A stretch of 64,000 nt of DNA, taken from contig CM044965.1 of the NCBI GenBank assembly GCA_024516035.1, positions 24,413,165-24,477,164 on the forward strand, in the 5' to 3' direction. Position 1 is the first letter of the stretch, and every line of letters begins with the position of its first letter. A program made the translations under genes and the position numbers. The stretch is from Bactericera cockerelli. Lineage: Eukaryota > Arthropoda > Insecta > Hemiptera > Triozidae. Under the pieces are notes generated by a model. That model did no database searches. It was given only the letters and a program-made list of their open reading frames with translations, and was not told the DNA's origin. Shown here one piece after another: positions 1-10,726 of this stretch.

Positions 1-255
1 CTCTCTCTTAAGTGCCAAATCGGGGTTAAGAGGCAGAGAAACCATAAGGCATTAAGACCTGAGGCATTGTAAATGTATATTTAAATAATGTTTTTCTATA
101 TTTTATTTTGTAAATATTTGTAAATTTAAATTTAAAAAATATTTTTCTCTATTTTTAATTTTGTAAATATTTCAAAGTCCTTTTTTTCTTGTTAATAACT
201 AATTGTTGATTGTTTTGTATAAAAATAAATAAAGTTTAAATAAATAAAAATACAA
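1..255. other. AT-rich DNA, no gene seen
   Basis: A/T-rich sequence with TTTAAATAA-like runs. No coding signal or recognisable repeat was seen. Confidence 0.5.
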
Positions 256-800
256 ATAGGGACGGAGAAGAACCTGAAGAACAGAGAGGTTGGGGGGGGG
301 GGAAGTACATGTATAATGTTGGAAGAGGTGGATAAGGGAGGGGAAAAAAGGAATGATAGAAAAAGTGGGGCAGAAACAGAAAGGGAAAAGAAGAAACAGA
401 TAAGTAGAGAGGGAGAGAAAAAGAGAGACAGAAAGAAAGAGAGGAGGATGGGTAGGACAGAGGAAGGGAGAGGGAGATAAATGAGGTGAGAAGTAAATGA
501 GAACAAATAATATGTCTCAGGGTAAGGAGTCTTTCTCGCGAGAAGAACTTTTTGTTCGATAAGGTTTGAAAAATAGAAAGAAATGCTTCTTCTGACAGAA
601 GCTGTAGAAGTGAAAGTTGTAGGATGGGGAGAGATGTAGAGAAAAAGAGAGAGGTAAACTGAAAAGAGAGATAAAGATTACAGGATAAGGAGAGAGGGAG
701 AAAGTGAGAGAGAGAATAGGGAGAGAGGGAGGGAAGGAGAGAGGGAGGAAAGGAGTGAGCAAACTGAGAAAGAAGGAGTACCAAAGAGAAATAGAAAGAT
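256..800 (+). repeat. Polypurine (GA/GGA) tract
   Basis: The + strand is almost pure purine (GAGAGA, GGGAGA, GAAAGA) for about 540 bp. Apparent reading frames here encode only Ser/Leu/Phe or Arg/Glu runs and are artefacts of the repeat. Confidence 0.85.
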
Positions 801-825
801 AAGGGGAGAGATTCATGAACCATGA

Positions 826-864
826 CAGACAAGTATTGAAGAGTAAACCTTCAATACTTGTCTG
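826..864. repeat. 16-bp perfect hairpin
   Basis: CAGACAAGTATTGAAG at 826-841 is the exact reverse complement of 849-864, with a 7-base loop. It sits between a purine-rich tract on its left and a (CT)n tract on its right, so the strand composition flips across it. Confidence 0.85.
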
Positions 865-904
865 TATTGAAGGGTTCTCCTTCATACATTATACATAGAT
901 ACAA

Positions 905-975
905 TCTCTCACCTTTCCGTCTCTCTCTCTCTCTCTTTCTTTCTCTCTCCCTCTATTTCTTTCTTTCTCTCTATT

Positions 976-1043
<68 letters not shown>
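905..1043 (+). repeat. (CT)n microsatellite
   Basis: Near-pure CT dinucleotides, with some TTTC interruptions in the first half. Confidence 0.95.
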
Positions 1044-1046
<3 letters not shown>

Positions 1047-1757
1047 CAATCAAAATAACAACATCAATCTCTCATTACTACATTTACGAGTATATTCACC
1101 TGGCCAACCTGGATATAAGAGAAAAAAATTCCCGTACCTTGAGTTCTATTATATCCAAGTTCGACTGAAATCAGGATTAAACTAAATAAATAACGGCAAA
1201 GGAGCAACTCGTATTTTACAAACACATATCTATACATACAATTGGAATAATGAAACCCCCTTTACCGAAACAGAGCAGTAAAAATCCCCAGTTCAGAATT
1301 AGCACACACACCTTGCAGAATTTTAAATTCAAATTACCCAAATTCCAGCAACATATGCTACAAATGCCTCCTCCTTTATTAGCATAGATAAAGAAAATTG
1401 TCCCAAATTTAACATCGGAAACCCCGGGACCTATCTTTTCTTATCGCTTTACAAGCCCAAATTCCGTGCACCTGGACCCGCATTATTTCCCTTTATTGCG
1501 GTCATAAATTCCCACGGGAATTTTCTCATGGAAATCCCAGTTCATCGACAAAAAGACCCTCTCCGTCTTCATAAAGATCTCCAGTGTAAGCATCTTTTTG
1601 AAAATTTGGATGTAATAACAGTCGGAATGAAACATTAGGTCATATAACGGGTAAAATCCACACATAGGATAGGAACCATTTGGTAACCCCCACACAGGGA
1701 AAGAAATTAATTAGAATTCAAATATTAAAAATCATAAAGATTATCATATTTCAGTTT
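1044..1757. other. Unique-looking intergenic DNA
   Basis: No domain, RNA gene or known repeat was recognised. A short open frame at 1483-1695 on the minus strand has no recognisable motif and is probably chance. Confidence 0.4.
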
Positions 1758-1906
1758 CAGTTTCAGTTATCATATTTGTGTTAATCACTTTCGCGATATC
1801 ACAACTACTCAAACTCGCTTTACTAAATCTGCGCTGAAACCGGGACTTGAACCACCGACCTCCAGATTACAAGTCCGCCGCCTTATCGATCAAGGTACTG
1901 AGAGGT
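1758..1906 (-). mobile_element. tRNA-derived SINE, family C
   Basis: Read on the minus strand: tRNA-like head with A box (AGCTTGATCGATAAGG-like), B box GGTTCAAGTCCCGG, then the body TTTAGTAAAGCGAGTTTGAG and GTGATTAACACAAATATGA. The same body recurs at about ten sites in the window. Confidence 0.8.
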
Positions 1907-1971
1907 CTATATTTCTCTCAATATCTCTCTCTCTTCCTTTCTCTCTCTTATTGTCTCTCTTTCGTGAATGA

Positions 1972-2165
1972 ATGTGGTGCACCGGTAGTCAAGTGGTTAA
2001 CATGTTAGTCGGGTAATCCAGGTAACGTAAGGGATCCGTTGGTTCGAATCCAACCCAGTGCATGAATTTTTCCTCATTAATTTGAGTTTTTGACCACACA
2101 ATAATAAGACTCTGAGCTAACCCTCAGAGTCTAAAGACTTTGTGGTAAAAAAATCCTAGAGATAA
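1972..2165 (+). mobile_element. tRNA-derived SINE, family B
   Basis: Head GGTAGTCAAGTGGTTAAC, B box GGTTCGAATCC, then TGAATTTTTCCTCATTAATT and GACCACACAATAATAAGACT. The 3' part ends in a small inverted element around ACTCTGAG/CTCAGAGT and lacks the usual GCCTGGTGGTTACC tail. Confidence 0.8.
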
Positions 2166-2196
2166 AGATTAGTGCCCTAAATCATTTTTTAATTAA

Positions 2197-2310
2197 TTGT
2201 GATCCGGAACCGCTTTTGCATTATTTCAGGATACCTTACCTCTACATTCATGCCATTCCGGAAATGTAAAAACTCTATCTGAATTTTCCGCTTTGGTCGA
2301 TATTCAAACC
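2197..2310 (-). mobile_element. SINE family F, 3' part
   Basis: On the minus strand it carries GGAATGGCATGAATGTA and AATGCAAAAGCGGTTCCGGA. This is the body that follows the family F tRNA head at 34,070. Confidence 0.7.
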
Positions 2311-2554
2311 CGCAACTTAAAGATAGAAAATAATCCTGATACAAAGAGACGAGTTTTAAAGAAGAAAAATCTCCACAAAATTTCAGTGAACAAACAAAGA
2401 TCTGAAGACTTGGTGGTTCAAAACTACCACAAGAAACTGAAAGAAGTGACCTCAGAGCAACAGAGGGCACAAACAGCTGCTATGATCAGGGGAATAGGAA
2501 TGGAACTAGATATTGTCCCGGGACTCACAAAATATTTACAAAGTGATGGACAAG

Positions 2555-2875
2555 CAACGGGAATGGAAGGAAGAGGGAGGAAGAAAGACAAGGAGAAGAG
2601 GAGAGAGAGAGAAAAAGAGAAGGAGAAAGAGGAAGAGGAAGAGAAAGAGAAAGAAAAGAAGAGAGGAAGAAAAAGTAGGGAAAGAGAAGGAGAGAAGAGA
2701 GTAAGGGAAGAAAGAAGGAGAGAGAGAATGAGAAAGAGTAAAGGAGAGAAAAGAAAGGGAAATATAAGGAGAGAGAGAGAAGAGAAAGAAAAAGAAAAGG
2801 AGAGAAAAAGAAGAAAAACAATAAGAAGGGGAACAGAGAAAAAAATAATTGGGCGAATAGAGGGAAAAAATGGTA
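2555..2875 (+). repeat. Polypurine tract
   Basis: GAGA/GGAA/AAGA-rich on the + strand. The 246-codon frame across it (2293-3033) is mostly Arg/Glu/Lys repeats and is not supported as a gene. Confidence 0.85.
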
Positions 2876-2989
2876 AAAGGGGAATATCAAATGCGATATG
2901 CAGACTCAGGGCTCAAAGGACATCATATGTGGATATCGCTATCTCTCTCCCTCTGCTCCCTATTTCGCTACCTCTGTCCCTTTTATCTC

Positions 2990-3370
2990 CTGAAAATATA
3001 CAGAGTGTATTTTTAGATACTTGCTACCCCTAAAAACTCAAGAACCGTTCGAAATTTAGAAAAACACAAAAATCCCGTATCCCCTTTACTTTTTTTTGAA
3101 TGATTAAGTTTTTGGAACATTAAAAAATAATCAAGAACCTTATCCCCCAAAAAATAAAGAAAATTAATTTTCAAAAGTTTTTAGGGGTGACAAGTTTTTT
3201 TTTAAAAAAAAAAAAAAAAACACCCTGTATATAATAGAAAGATGTGGGATTTTTTGTCCGTGCAATCTCTATTCCCGTTTGAGGCAAAAATATGTTCCTC
3301 ACTTGACGTGTGAATAACTTCGTTTTTTTTTTTGGATCCCTAGAGCACCTTTTTTCACCCACTTTTGTGT
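2990..3370. other. AT-rich repeat-like DNA with homopolymer runs
   Basis: Contains an A/T homopolymer stretch near 3,195-3,220, followed by ACACCCTGTATATAATAG. The CCCTGTATA motif recurs at 10.7 and 23.8 kb. It may be a decayed transposon; no coding content was seen. Confidence 0.35.
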
Positions 3371-3379
3371 ATTTCTATT

Positions 3380-4020
3380 TTTAAACTATCTGTGTTTTAA
3401 CCTTATTTTACCTCTCTATATTTTTTCCATCGGTCTTTTTCCCTCTTTTTTATTCTCCATCTTTTTTCCATCTATCTTTTTTCTCACTCGTTGAGTATCT
3501 ATTTTTTCAGTGATCTATCTATATTTTTTCTCTCTTTTATTCTTTTTTTCCCACTTTTGTCCCTGTCTTTTTCTAACCATCTGTCTTTTTATCGGTCTAT
3601 CTTTTTTCCATCTATCTTTTCCGTCGTTTTATCTGTCTATCGTATTGCCATCTTTGTCTTTTACCCTCTTCTTATTTGTCTATCTTTTTTTTCATTTTTT
3701 TCATCTTTGTCTTTTTTTTCCTTTTTTTCTATCTATCTTTTTTTCATTTTAGTCTTTTTCCCTCTTTTTATCTGTCTATCTTTTCTTCATCTTTGTCTTT
3801 TTCTCTAGCTCGTCTAGTATCTACATTTTCAGTGACCTCTCCATATTTTTTCTCTCTCTTATTCTGTCTTTTTCCCTCTTTTTATCTCCCTATCTCTTTG
3901 TCCATGTCTTTTTCTGTACCTCGTCTACTATCTATCTTTTCAGTGATCTACTTTTTTCCCTTTTTTGTATCCCTTTTATTTCATCCCTTTTTCATATTTC
4001 TTTCTCTATCAGTCTATTTC
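3380..4020 (+). repeat. Pyrimidine-rich low-complexity DNA
   Basis: T/C-rich with a degenerate repeated phrase around TATCTTTTTTCCATC and TCTTTTTCCCTC. Hydrophobic Phe/Ser/Leu frames here are artefacts. Confidence 0.75.
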
Positions 4021-4359
4021 TAGGATAAAGACTGAGTTTTTCCCTACAATCTCCATCTTCCTTTGAGGCAAAATATGTCCTGCACGTTGTGTGTAAATAA
4101 TGGTATAATAATAATAATGGTGTCAGTTTTTAATCCCCGGAGGCCATTTTTCTCTCTCTCTCTCGGATTTTTCTATTTCTATCTATACATCTATTATCTC
4201 TATCTTTTTCCCTATCTCTATTTTGGGTTTTCTTAGTTTTCTGTATACATTTCTTCTCTCTGTTGTACTTTTTTTTAACAGATTTTTTTTCCTTTTCTTA
4301 ACTGTTTTTTCTTTTCTCTTTCTTTAAACAGTGTTGGTTTTACAGAATTATTTATTTCG

Positions 4360-4500
4360 TAGTCATGCAGCAGAAGCTACTGTAGAAGCTTGTGGTCTGT
4401 GCTGTAGCCTGCCCATCCCGTAGTACGAGTATGTACAGTTGTACACCTACCTTCTGATGGGTGAGAAGTGACAAAATACTTCCCATTAAGTTGCTGGGTC
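4360..4500 (-). mobile_element. SINE family J, body fragment
   Basis: Matches, on the minus strand, the body of the full copy at 38,953-39,268 (GGGAAGTATTGTGTCACTTC, CTACAACACAGACCACAAGC). A 22-base insertion with a GTACGAGTATGTACAGT-like sequence splits it near 4,423. Confidence 0.7.
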
Positions 4501-4539
4501 AACTCTTCTAATTTGTAGTTCTAACAACTTCAAATTTAT

Positions 4540-4860
4540 AGTTCTCTTTCCCTTCCACTCAAACACATTCTCCCTCTCTCTTTCTCTCTCTCCCTCTTTT
4601 TTCCTTTTCCTCCCTCTCTCTTTCTCTCTCTGCCTGCCTCCCTCTCTTTCTAAAAAAGTCCACTTCTCCTCTTTTCTCTCCTAATTTTATCTCTCTTTCT
4701 CGCTCCCTTTTTCTAATATTCTCTCCCACTCTAATCTTCTCTCCCTTTTATCTCTCCATATGACACTATTCTCTCCCTCTCCCTCCCTCCCATTATGTTT
4801 CCACATCTCTCCCTCCCTCACTTCTCCCTCTCTCTCTCCCTCCAACTAACTCTATTCTCC
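4540..4860 (+). repeat. CT-rich tract
   Basis: CTCTCTCCCTC-type low-complexity DNA. Confidence 0.85.
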
Positions 4861-4917
4861 TGTGACAAATGGAAATGCGTGACCGTACAGTGTTGTCAGA
4901 TGCCGTGACGTCCACAT

Positions 4918-4998
4918 CAAATATTCCACACCTGTTTCTTCTCCCTCAGGACAAGAGGGATATTCCACACTTGTATATTTTCCCTCAGGACGGGAGGG
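4918..4998 (+). repeat. Two-copy direct repeat
   Basis: ATATTCCACACCTGT...CTCCCTCAGGAC is followed at once by a second, slightly diverged copy. It is a local tandem duplication of about 40 bp. Confidence 0.65.
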
Positions 4999-4999
4999 A

Positions 5000-5780
5000 A
5001 TTTCGTCTCTCTGATTTAAAATCCCGTCTCGTCTCGTTCTTTTGTGCTTTTAAATTTAATTCCCTTTGAACCTGATTTTTTCTTTTTTTTTAACTTTAAT
5101 TTTTTTTCGTTTTCTTTGTCTTTTGGAAATGCGATTTTATTTCCCCATGGTTCTCCTTGACCCAACTTCTAATAAAGAGGAGAAATACTACGCTACAACA
5201 CAGTTTCATAAAAAGTACAAAAGTACCTACTTACAGAGGAACTCATAAAAATACCTATCGGAACTTTTAACCATGAATTTGTGAATTGAAAACCGAATAA
5301 ATTTATATTAAAAAAAACAAGTATTTTAAATATTGTTATTATTATTATTCCTCTACTTTTTCTCACTTTTATTTCGCGTGTGTATAGTATAGTATATTAG
5401 TTTATAAGACATTGAAAAATTTATAAAACATTGTCACCTGAATCTTCAGCAAAGAAAATGGGAGTGAGAGAGAGAAAGAGAAGGAGGGATATAATTTGAT
5501 ATACAACAAAGCAAGAGACGAAGAGGTAGCAATGTGTTAGTTAACAAATTATTTGTCTTTTCCTTCAAGGCAGTTGTCAAAGACAAAGAACTGAAAAAGA
5601 TATCGAGGATTACCTGGATTACATGAAGAGAGATAAGGATAAAGAAGGAGTAGGAGGAGGAGAAGGAGAAGGAGAAACGGGATGGGATGTATCATTTTCT
5701 TTGTTCAAACAAGTTTCATGGAGGTGGGAATCAAATAGAAAGAGAGAGAGAGAGATGAGAGGAGAGAAGAGAGAGACAGA
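5000..5780. other. AT-rich intergenic DNA with short GA patches
   Basis: No gene or dispersed repeat was recognised. Short GA-rich patches lie at about 5,460-5,490 and 5,735-5,780. Confidence 0.4.
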
Positions 5781-5789
5781 AATTATTAT

Positions 5790-5945
5790 TATTATTATTC
5801 AACAATTTAGATCAATCTTTATTTACAATTTTTATATACAGGTACAGTCAAAAGGTATAATTAATCAAATATAAACAAAGTTTGATCAAGGGTGGTGATA
5901 ATGCCTTTGGCATTCTCTTCCGCACCACCCTTGACCATATTCAGG
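5790..5945 (-). mobile_element. LINE-type 3' end with conserved hairpin
   Basis: On the minus strand the order is a hairpin, then AT-rich sequence, then AATAAAG and TTGAATAATAATAATAA at the tail. The hairpin is AATGCC-AAA-GGCATT at 5900-5914. The same arrangement occurs at 43.2, 49.3 and 50.0 kb, with hairpin-only copies at 51.6 and 60.8 kb. No coding sequence remains. Confidence 0.6.
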
Positions 5946-6059
5946 GAAGGAGAGACAAGGGACTCTGGATGAGAAAGAAAAAGAGGCGAAGGAAAAGTAA
6001 GGTAACATAAGGGAGGAAGAGGACAGGAGCTCAAAGTATTTTATGGATGGGGAAATGGA

Positions 6060-7235
6060 GAAGGATGAATGTGTTGGAGATAAAAAGAAAGAGAAAGAGA
6101 GAGAGAGAAAGAGAGAGAGAGAAAAGAGAGAGAGAGAGAAAGAGGGAAAGAGAGAAAGAGAGAGAGAAGAATAGATAAAGGAGAATGAGATAGGAAAAGA
6201 ACAGAAGCTCAATGTACTTCATGGATGAGGAAATGGAGAAGAAGGATGGATGTGGGGAGAGAGAGAGAGGAGGAGTTGAAGAAAAGCTTCAAAGGCTTAA
6301 CAAATGTTGATGCTGCTCAGAGAAGAGCTTATCAGTTAGGAATGAATTGAGTAATGAATTTGTTCTCCTTGATAAGTTGAGAAATAATTGAATGATGAGA
6401 AGAGATGAGAGAGAGGGGGAGAGAGAGAGGGAGAGAGAGAGAGGAGAGAGAATGAGAGAGGGAGGGAGGGAGGGAGGAGAGAGAGAGAGAGGGAGAGGAG
6501 AGAGAGAGGAGAGGAGAGAGGAGAGAGAGAGAGGGAGAAGAGAGGAGAGAGTAGAGAGAGAGAGAGAGAGGGTGGGAGAGAGAGAGGTAGAGAGAGAGAG
6601 AGAGAGGGTGGGAGAGATAGACAGGGAGAGAAAGAGAAAGTGAGAAAGAGAAGAGAGAGAGATAAGAAAGTAAATAGAAATCCATTGAAAAGCTGTAATT
6701 ATAAATGATGTACATCATCAAAGGAGAGAGTGGGTAGAGAATGACTGTGCTCTCTCTGTCTCTCTTCCCTTTTTCACTAACTCCTGAAAGAAAGAGATAG
6801 AGAGGAGAAGAGATGTGAAAGGAGAGAGGAGAGTGGAGGAAGGGAGGGAGGAAGGGAGAGAAGAAAGAGGAGAGAGGGAGAGGGAGGAGGAAAGGGTAAG
6901 GGAGGAGAGAGAAAGGAGAGAGAGAGAGATGGAGAAGAAGGTAAGTGGGATGAGAGAGAAGGACGAGGAGAGGGAGAAGGGAGAAGTAGAAGGGGAGAGA
7001 GGGAGAGGGGACGAGGAAGAGATAGAAGGTGGGAGAGAGAGAGGGAGGGAGAAAGAGAAAGGGGAGAGAGAGGAGGATGAGGTTGGGAGAGCGATGGAGG
7101 AAGAAGATTAGGTGGCAGAAAGAAGACAGAGTTATAGGTAAGAGAAGGAAAGAAAAGATGAATCGAGAAAAATAAGGAAGATATATACCAATGGGGAGGG
7201 AGAGAGGGAGCAAGATATTACAGGGGAGGAGCGGA
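6060..7235 (+). repeat. Polypurine tracts (GA/GGA)
   Basis: Two long purine runs (about 6,060-6,290 and 6,390-7,235) separated by short unique sequence. Apparent frames of up to 307 codons are Ser/Leu/Pro artefacts of the complementary CT repeat. Confidence 0.85.
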
Positions 7236-7507
7236 GGTAAGATTATGGGGAACAATTAATTATACCTTCACTAGTGGCTCATTCATCATGTGGCTCTGTT
7301 CATTTTTCTCGTCAGTGGCGGATATCAGAGGATGGCTGATTACTGATTATAACCTAATAATTTTAAAAAGAAACATTATCTAAGATACATTAAAATAAAA
7401 ACACAGTAAAACTTGGATTTCAGTGATTTAAATCACTCAAAACTCTGAATTTGAAGGTTTACTATGTACCTCCAATATTTAAATAAAAATTATCGTTAGT
7501 GTGTTAA
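7236..7507. other. AT-rich spacer
   Basis: No gene or repeat was recognised. Confidence 0.4.
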
Positions 7508-7520
7508 CAACAGTTTCACA

Positions 7521-7957
7521 CTAGCACACGCGCACGTAATAACAGAGTCTATTATTACACGCGCGCACGTAAAAACAGAGTCTATTATTACACGCGCGCA
7601 CGTAAAAACAGAGTCTATTATTACACGCGCGCACGTAAAAACAGAGTCTATTATTACACGCGCGCACGTAAAAACAGAGTCTATTATTACACGCGCGCAC
7701 GTAATAACAGAGTCTATTATTACACGCGCGCACGTAAAAACAGAGTCTATTATTATACGCGCGCACGTAAAAACAGAGTCTATTATTATACGCGCGCACG
7801 CTAAAACAGAGTCTATTATTACACGCGCGCATGCAAAAACAGAGTCTATTATTACACGCGCGCACGTAAATACAAAGTCTATTATTACACGCGCGCACGT
7901 AAAAACAGAGTCTATTATTACACACGCTTACGTAAAAACAGAGTCTATTATTACACG
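7521..7957 (+). repeat. 33-bp minisatellite, about 13 copies
   Basis: The unit is CACGCGCGCACGTAAAA followed by CAGAGTCTATTATTA, 33 bp. Because 33 is divisible by 3 and the minus strand has no stop, it gives a false open frame with an 11-residue repeat (CNNRLCFYVRA). Each unit carries an alternating purine-pyrimidine CGCGCGCACG core with several CpGs in otherwise AT-rich DNA. Individual copies differ by point changes only. Confidence 0.95.
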
Positions 7958-8234
7958 AAGAAAGAAGAAGCTAAAGTCTGTTACATTGTATCAATCCCCT
8001 CTCCAGCTAGTTGTAACACGCGCGGAAAACTTTACTTTGAAAACATAGCAACAGAAAAATACCTTTTAGCACGAAAGAAGAAAACACAGCATTCGAATTT
8101 TCAGTTTTTCCATCAAGAAACGTTTCCATAAAATTTCAATTTGAAAAAAAAAACACATTTTTATAAAATAATTGAACCCTATCATAGATTACATTTCTCA
8201 TATTTTAAAATTAAAAAAGAAATTCAACCATATC

Positions 8235-8352
8235 AAAGAAAAAATCCCTAATGGGAGGATAACTTGTCATGTCCCGGCTGGGTTTCGAACCCACGAACTT
8301 TGGAATCTTTGGATTCACAGAGTGCCGCCTTTACCACTGAGCTACCGGGACA
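8235..8352 (-). mobile_element. tRNA-derived SINE, family A (5' half)
   Basis: Minus-strand head CCGGTAGCTCAGTGGTAAAG, B box GGGTTCGAAACCCAGC, then ATGACAAGTTATCCTCCCAT. The body is cut off in the following AT-rich DNA. Confidence 0.85.
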
Positions 8353-8700
8353 GACTCTTGTCCTGTCTTCATTTCTTTTATCTTTGAAATTTTCCAGACT
8401 TTTCTTTCTTTTACTATAAGAGATATGGAAACAGAAACATGGCTAGGAAACATTCCACTCAGGTAGGAAACAGGAAAATGAGGCTCACTTTTCATCCCCT
8501 ATGTGTGATAGTTGCGTATGGTAATAACCTATGTAGGCGTATTATTAGAGCCTATAGTCACAGGGTTGAATTTAGGCGGACTCTCCATTTTGTATATGGT
8601 AATTTTATTTTATTCTTTGTATTTATTGACATTTTTACTGTTGACATTGTAAATAGGGCTATTCCCGTAAATATACTCCCGTACACCGGGTATTTATTAA
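8353..8700. other. Intergenic DNA, nothing recognised
   Basis: An open frame at 8439-8720 has no recognisable domain and ends in TTA-repeat SINE tail sequence. Confidence 0.4.
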
Positions 8701-8812
8701 TATTATTATTAATAAAATAATTTTATCGCCTTATTTCTACTGCCCGATTAGAGCTAATAATTCCCATTATTCCAGCAGTTAGCCCAAGATGTATTATTAT
8801 GTGATCAAACAC
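8701..8812 (-). mobile_element. SINE family A, 3' half
   Basis: Minus-strand 3' part: CACATAATAATACATCTTGG-like core, GCTGGAATAATGGGA, GCAGTA-ATAAGGCGAT and an ATT-repeat tail. The head is missing. Confidence 0.75.
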
Positions 8813-8867
8813 CTGGATTATTTTTAAGTTCACCTTCCTCTTCGATTATTTAAATATGTATATCATC

Positions 8868-9030
8868 ATAGGGTGACGTCATCGTGAACGATGGTAGCCA
8901 GACAGTGGAGGAATGACCCAGCACTTCTACCACTGATGTCTTTACAAGGAGGCTAATAATTGACAAGGGCCCCCAGAACCAAGCCAATGCTGGTCTACTC
9001 CCTGTTTATAGTCCCCCAGCCAGACCAGAT
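8868..9030 (+). repeat. Dispersed repeat family I
   Basis: Contains CAGTGGAGGAATGACCCAGC, CTTTACAAGGAGGCTAATAA and CCCCCAGAACCAAGCCAATG. Further copies lie at 61,403-61,535 (+) and 59,930-60,055 (-). No tRNA head was seen. Confidence 0.7.
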
Positions 9031-9064
9031 TTAAATATAATAATTTTATGCTTTTTCTCTGTGT

Positions 9065-9270
9065 TATTATGTCACAATTTTAGTGGGTAGCCCAGAATCA
9101 TAGGACTTTACCACTTTATTTTACAATATCTTGTATTTTTTTTGCCTATGATTCTGCCACTGGTCGCTGCTTCATATCAAAGCAGCTACTCATTTTTCCT
9201 CACGAGGTATGAGTGGACCCCGAACATCCAAGTACAGAGCAGAAAAATTCCTACAACGCACCAGATTTAA
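9065..9270 (-). mobile_element. SINE family E, body
   Basis: Minus-strand body containing GGGGTCCACTCATACCTCGT, GAGTAGCTGCTTTGATATGA and ACTAAAATTGTGACATAATA. It matches the full copy at 60,375-60,640; the tRNA head is absent. Confidence 0.7.
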
Positions 9271-9324
9271 ATATACGAGTATAACTATGTTATAATAACG
9301 ACGTGGTGTTATAAGTACTGATAC

Positions 9325-9412
9325 TAGTTTTACTAAATCTTTGCTGAACTTCGGGACTCGAACCACCGACCTCCGGACACGAGTCCGCCTTATCGAACCA
9401 ACTACCGGCCCT
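9325..9412 (-). mobile_element. SINE family C fragment
   Basis: Minus strand: GATAAGGCGGACTCGTGTCC, GGTCGGTGGTTCGAGTCCCG and AGATTTAGTAAAACTAG. A short head fragment only. Confidence 0.65.
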
Positions 9413-9559
9413 GATGATATTAAACGTTCGTACAGCAACAGTACTAGCGGCAGGCGTATTCCCCTTCGATATTTTTACCTCCATTACTTCCTCGGCAGGT
9501 CCCAGGGGCGGCTGAACAATCCGAAATCGAAGGTGGGTTTTATTATAGTAATAATAATA

Positions 9560-9650
9560 TAAACACTTTTACTTTAAGGTAACCACCAGGCGAGGTCAAT
9601 GCTCTGGGATTCGAACCCGGGACCTTCCACATCTTACCACTGAGCAAGAT
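9560..9650 (-). mobile_element. Chimeric SINE: J-like head on family B tail
   Basis: Minus strand: tRNA-like CTCAGTGGTAAGATGTGGAA and GGTCCCGGGTTCGAATCCCA run straight into the family B tail GACCTCGCCTGGTGGTTACC. The normal B body is missing, so this looks like a template switch rather than two neighbouring insertions. Confidence 0.6.
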
Positions 9651-9654
9651 TAAT

Positions 9655-9852
9655 AATAATACTCTTTAATGGAAGGTAACCACCAGGCTCAAAGTATTTT
9701 CTACCACCTAACCCTCAGAGTCTAATTATCATGTGGTAACAAACTCAAATTAATGAGGAATATTTTTTAAATTGGGTGTGATTTGAACCAACGGATCCCT
9801 ACGCTACCTGGATTACCAGACTAGCGCGTTAACCACTTGACTACCAGTGCAA
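9655..9852 (-). mobile_element. tRNA-derived SINE, family B, near full length
   Basis: Minus strand: GGTAGTCAAGTGGTTAACGC, GGTAATCCAGGTAGCGTAGG, a GGTTCAAATC B box, the CTCATTAATTTGAGTTTG body and the TGGTGGTTACCTTCC tail. Confidence 0.85.
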
Positions 9853-9872
9853 TTTTTCCCCCGTCTCAAAAC

Positions 9873-10045
9873 TTTACTCCCGGTAGCTCAGTGGTAAAGG
9901 CGACACTCTGCGAATCCAAAGATTCCAGAGGTCGTGGGTTCGAAATCCAGCCGGGACATGACAAGTTATCCTCCCCTTTGGGATTTTTACCACATAATAA
10001 TATGTCTTGGGCTTACTGCTGGAATAATGGGACTAATCCTTTAGG
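9873..10045 (+). mobile_element. tRNA-derived SINE, family A, 3' truncated
   Basis: CCGGTAGCTCAGTGGTAAAG head, GGGTTCGAAATCC B box, ACAAGTTATCCTCCC, CACATAATAATATGTCTTGG and GCTGGAATAATGGGAC. The ATAAGGCGATATT tail is missing. Confidence 0.85.
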
Positions 10046-10111
10046 CAAGAAATTGTTTATATCGGGATTCACCTTACATCTAAACAATTTCTCACCCAGT
10101 TGTCTCAGCCA

Positions 10112-10320
10112 TTTCTTTGAGGTGACCTGGGTTCGAATCCCGGCGGGGTTTTTTCGCCTTAGTGCTTTGGATGTTGGAGCCTACCCTAGCCTCGTTAGGA
10201 CAATTGGGGTAGTTGTAGAGTGGGCAACGACCAGTTGGTTGGAGATATGATGCATAAACATTAGTTCTCGATGCTACCCACTAAAAATTGTGACATAATA
10301 ACACAAATAACTAGCTCTTT
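10112..10320 (+). mobile_element. SINE family D
   Basis: B box GGGTTCGAATCCCGGC, CTAGCCTCGTTAGGACAATT, GAGTGGGCAACGACC, GAGATATGATGCATAAACAT and CCACTAAAAATTGTGACATA. The A-box part of the head is degenerate or truncated. Confidence 0.7.
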
Positions 10321-10726
10321 TATTATGCCTTCGAGGCAATACACCACGCACCCACGGTCTCTACCGCCAAATGAATGTAATCTAATTTGGAGTATCAAGA
10401 GCCTCCTTCCCTCAATTTCCTGAAAACTCGGGGGAGAACTATATTTCCATTCTGCAACAGTGTTCAGGAAGAGGAATTCCTGCTGGAAGTAGGGAAATTC
10501 TCACTTGGAGAAGCGAAAAAGAGGCGGATAGGGGAAGATAAGGTAATTTCTGGAGAGAAAAAAAATGAAATTTGAAGAAAAAAGGGAATATACAGATAAC
10601 AAATGGAAATTGAAAGGTAAAAAAATGGCAAATTGAAGTAGAAAAAGACAATTATAAAAAAAAAATTAAAAAAAAATCTATAATTATGGCCAGTGTCGAA
10701 TAGTGTAGGTATAATCTGTACAAAAT

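Noticed and set aside
2293..3033. 246-codon Lys/Glu/Arg-rich protein
   Set aside because: Most of it is a GA tract; the first part overlaps a family F SINE fragment.
6332..7255. 307-codon minus-strand frame rich in Leu/Ser/Pro
   Set aside because: Complement of a GA/GGA repeat; low-complexity artefact.
7521..7925. 134-residue repeat protein with CNNRLCFYVRA units
   Set aside because: A 33-bp minisatellite whose period is a multiple of three; no start context or flanking coding signal.
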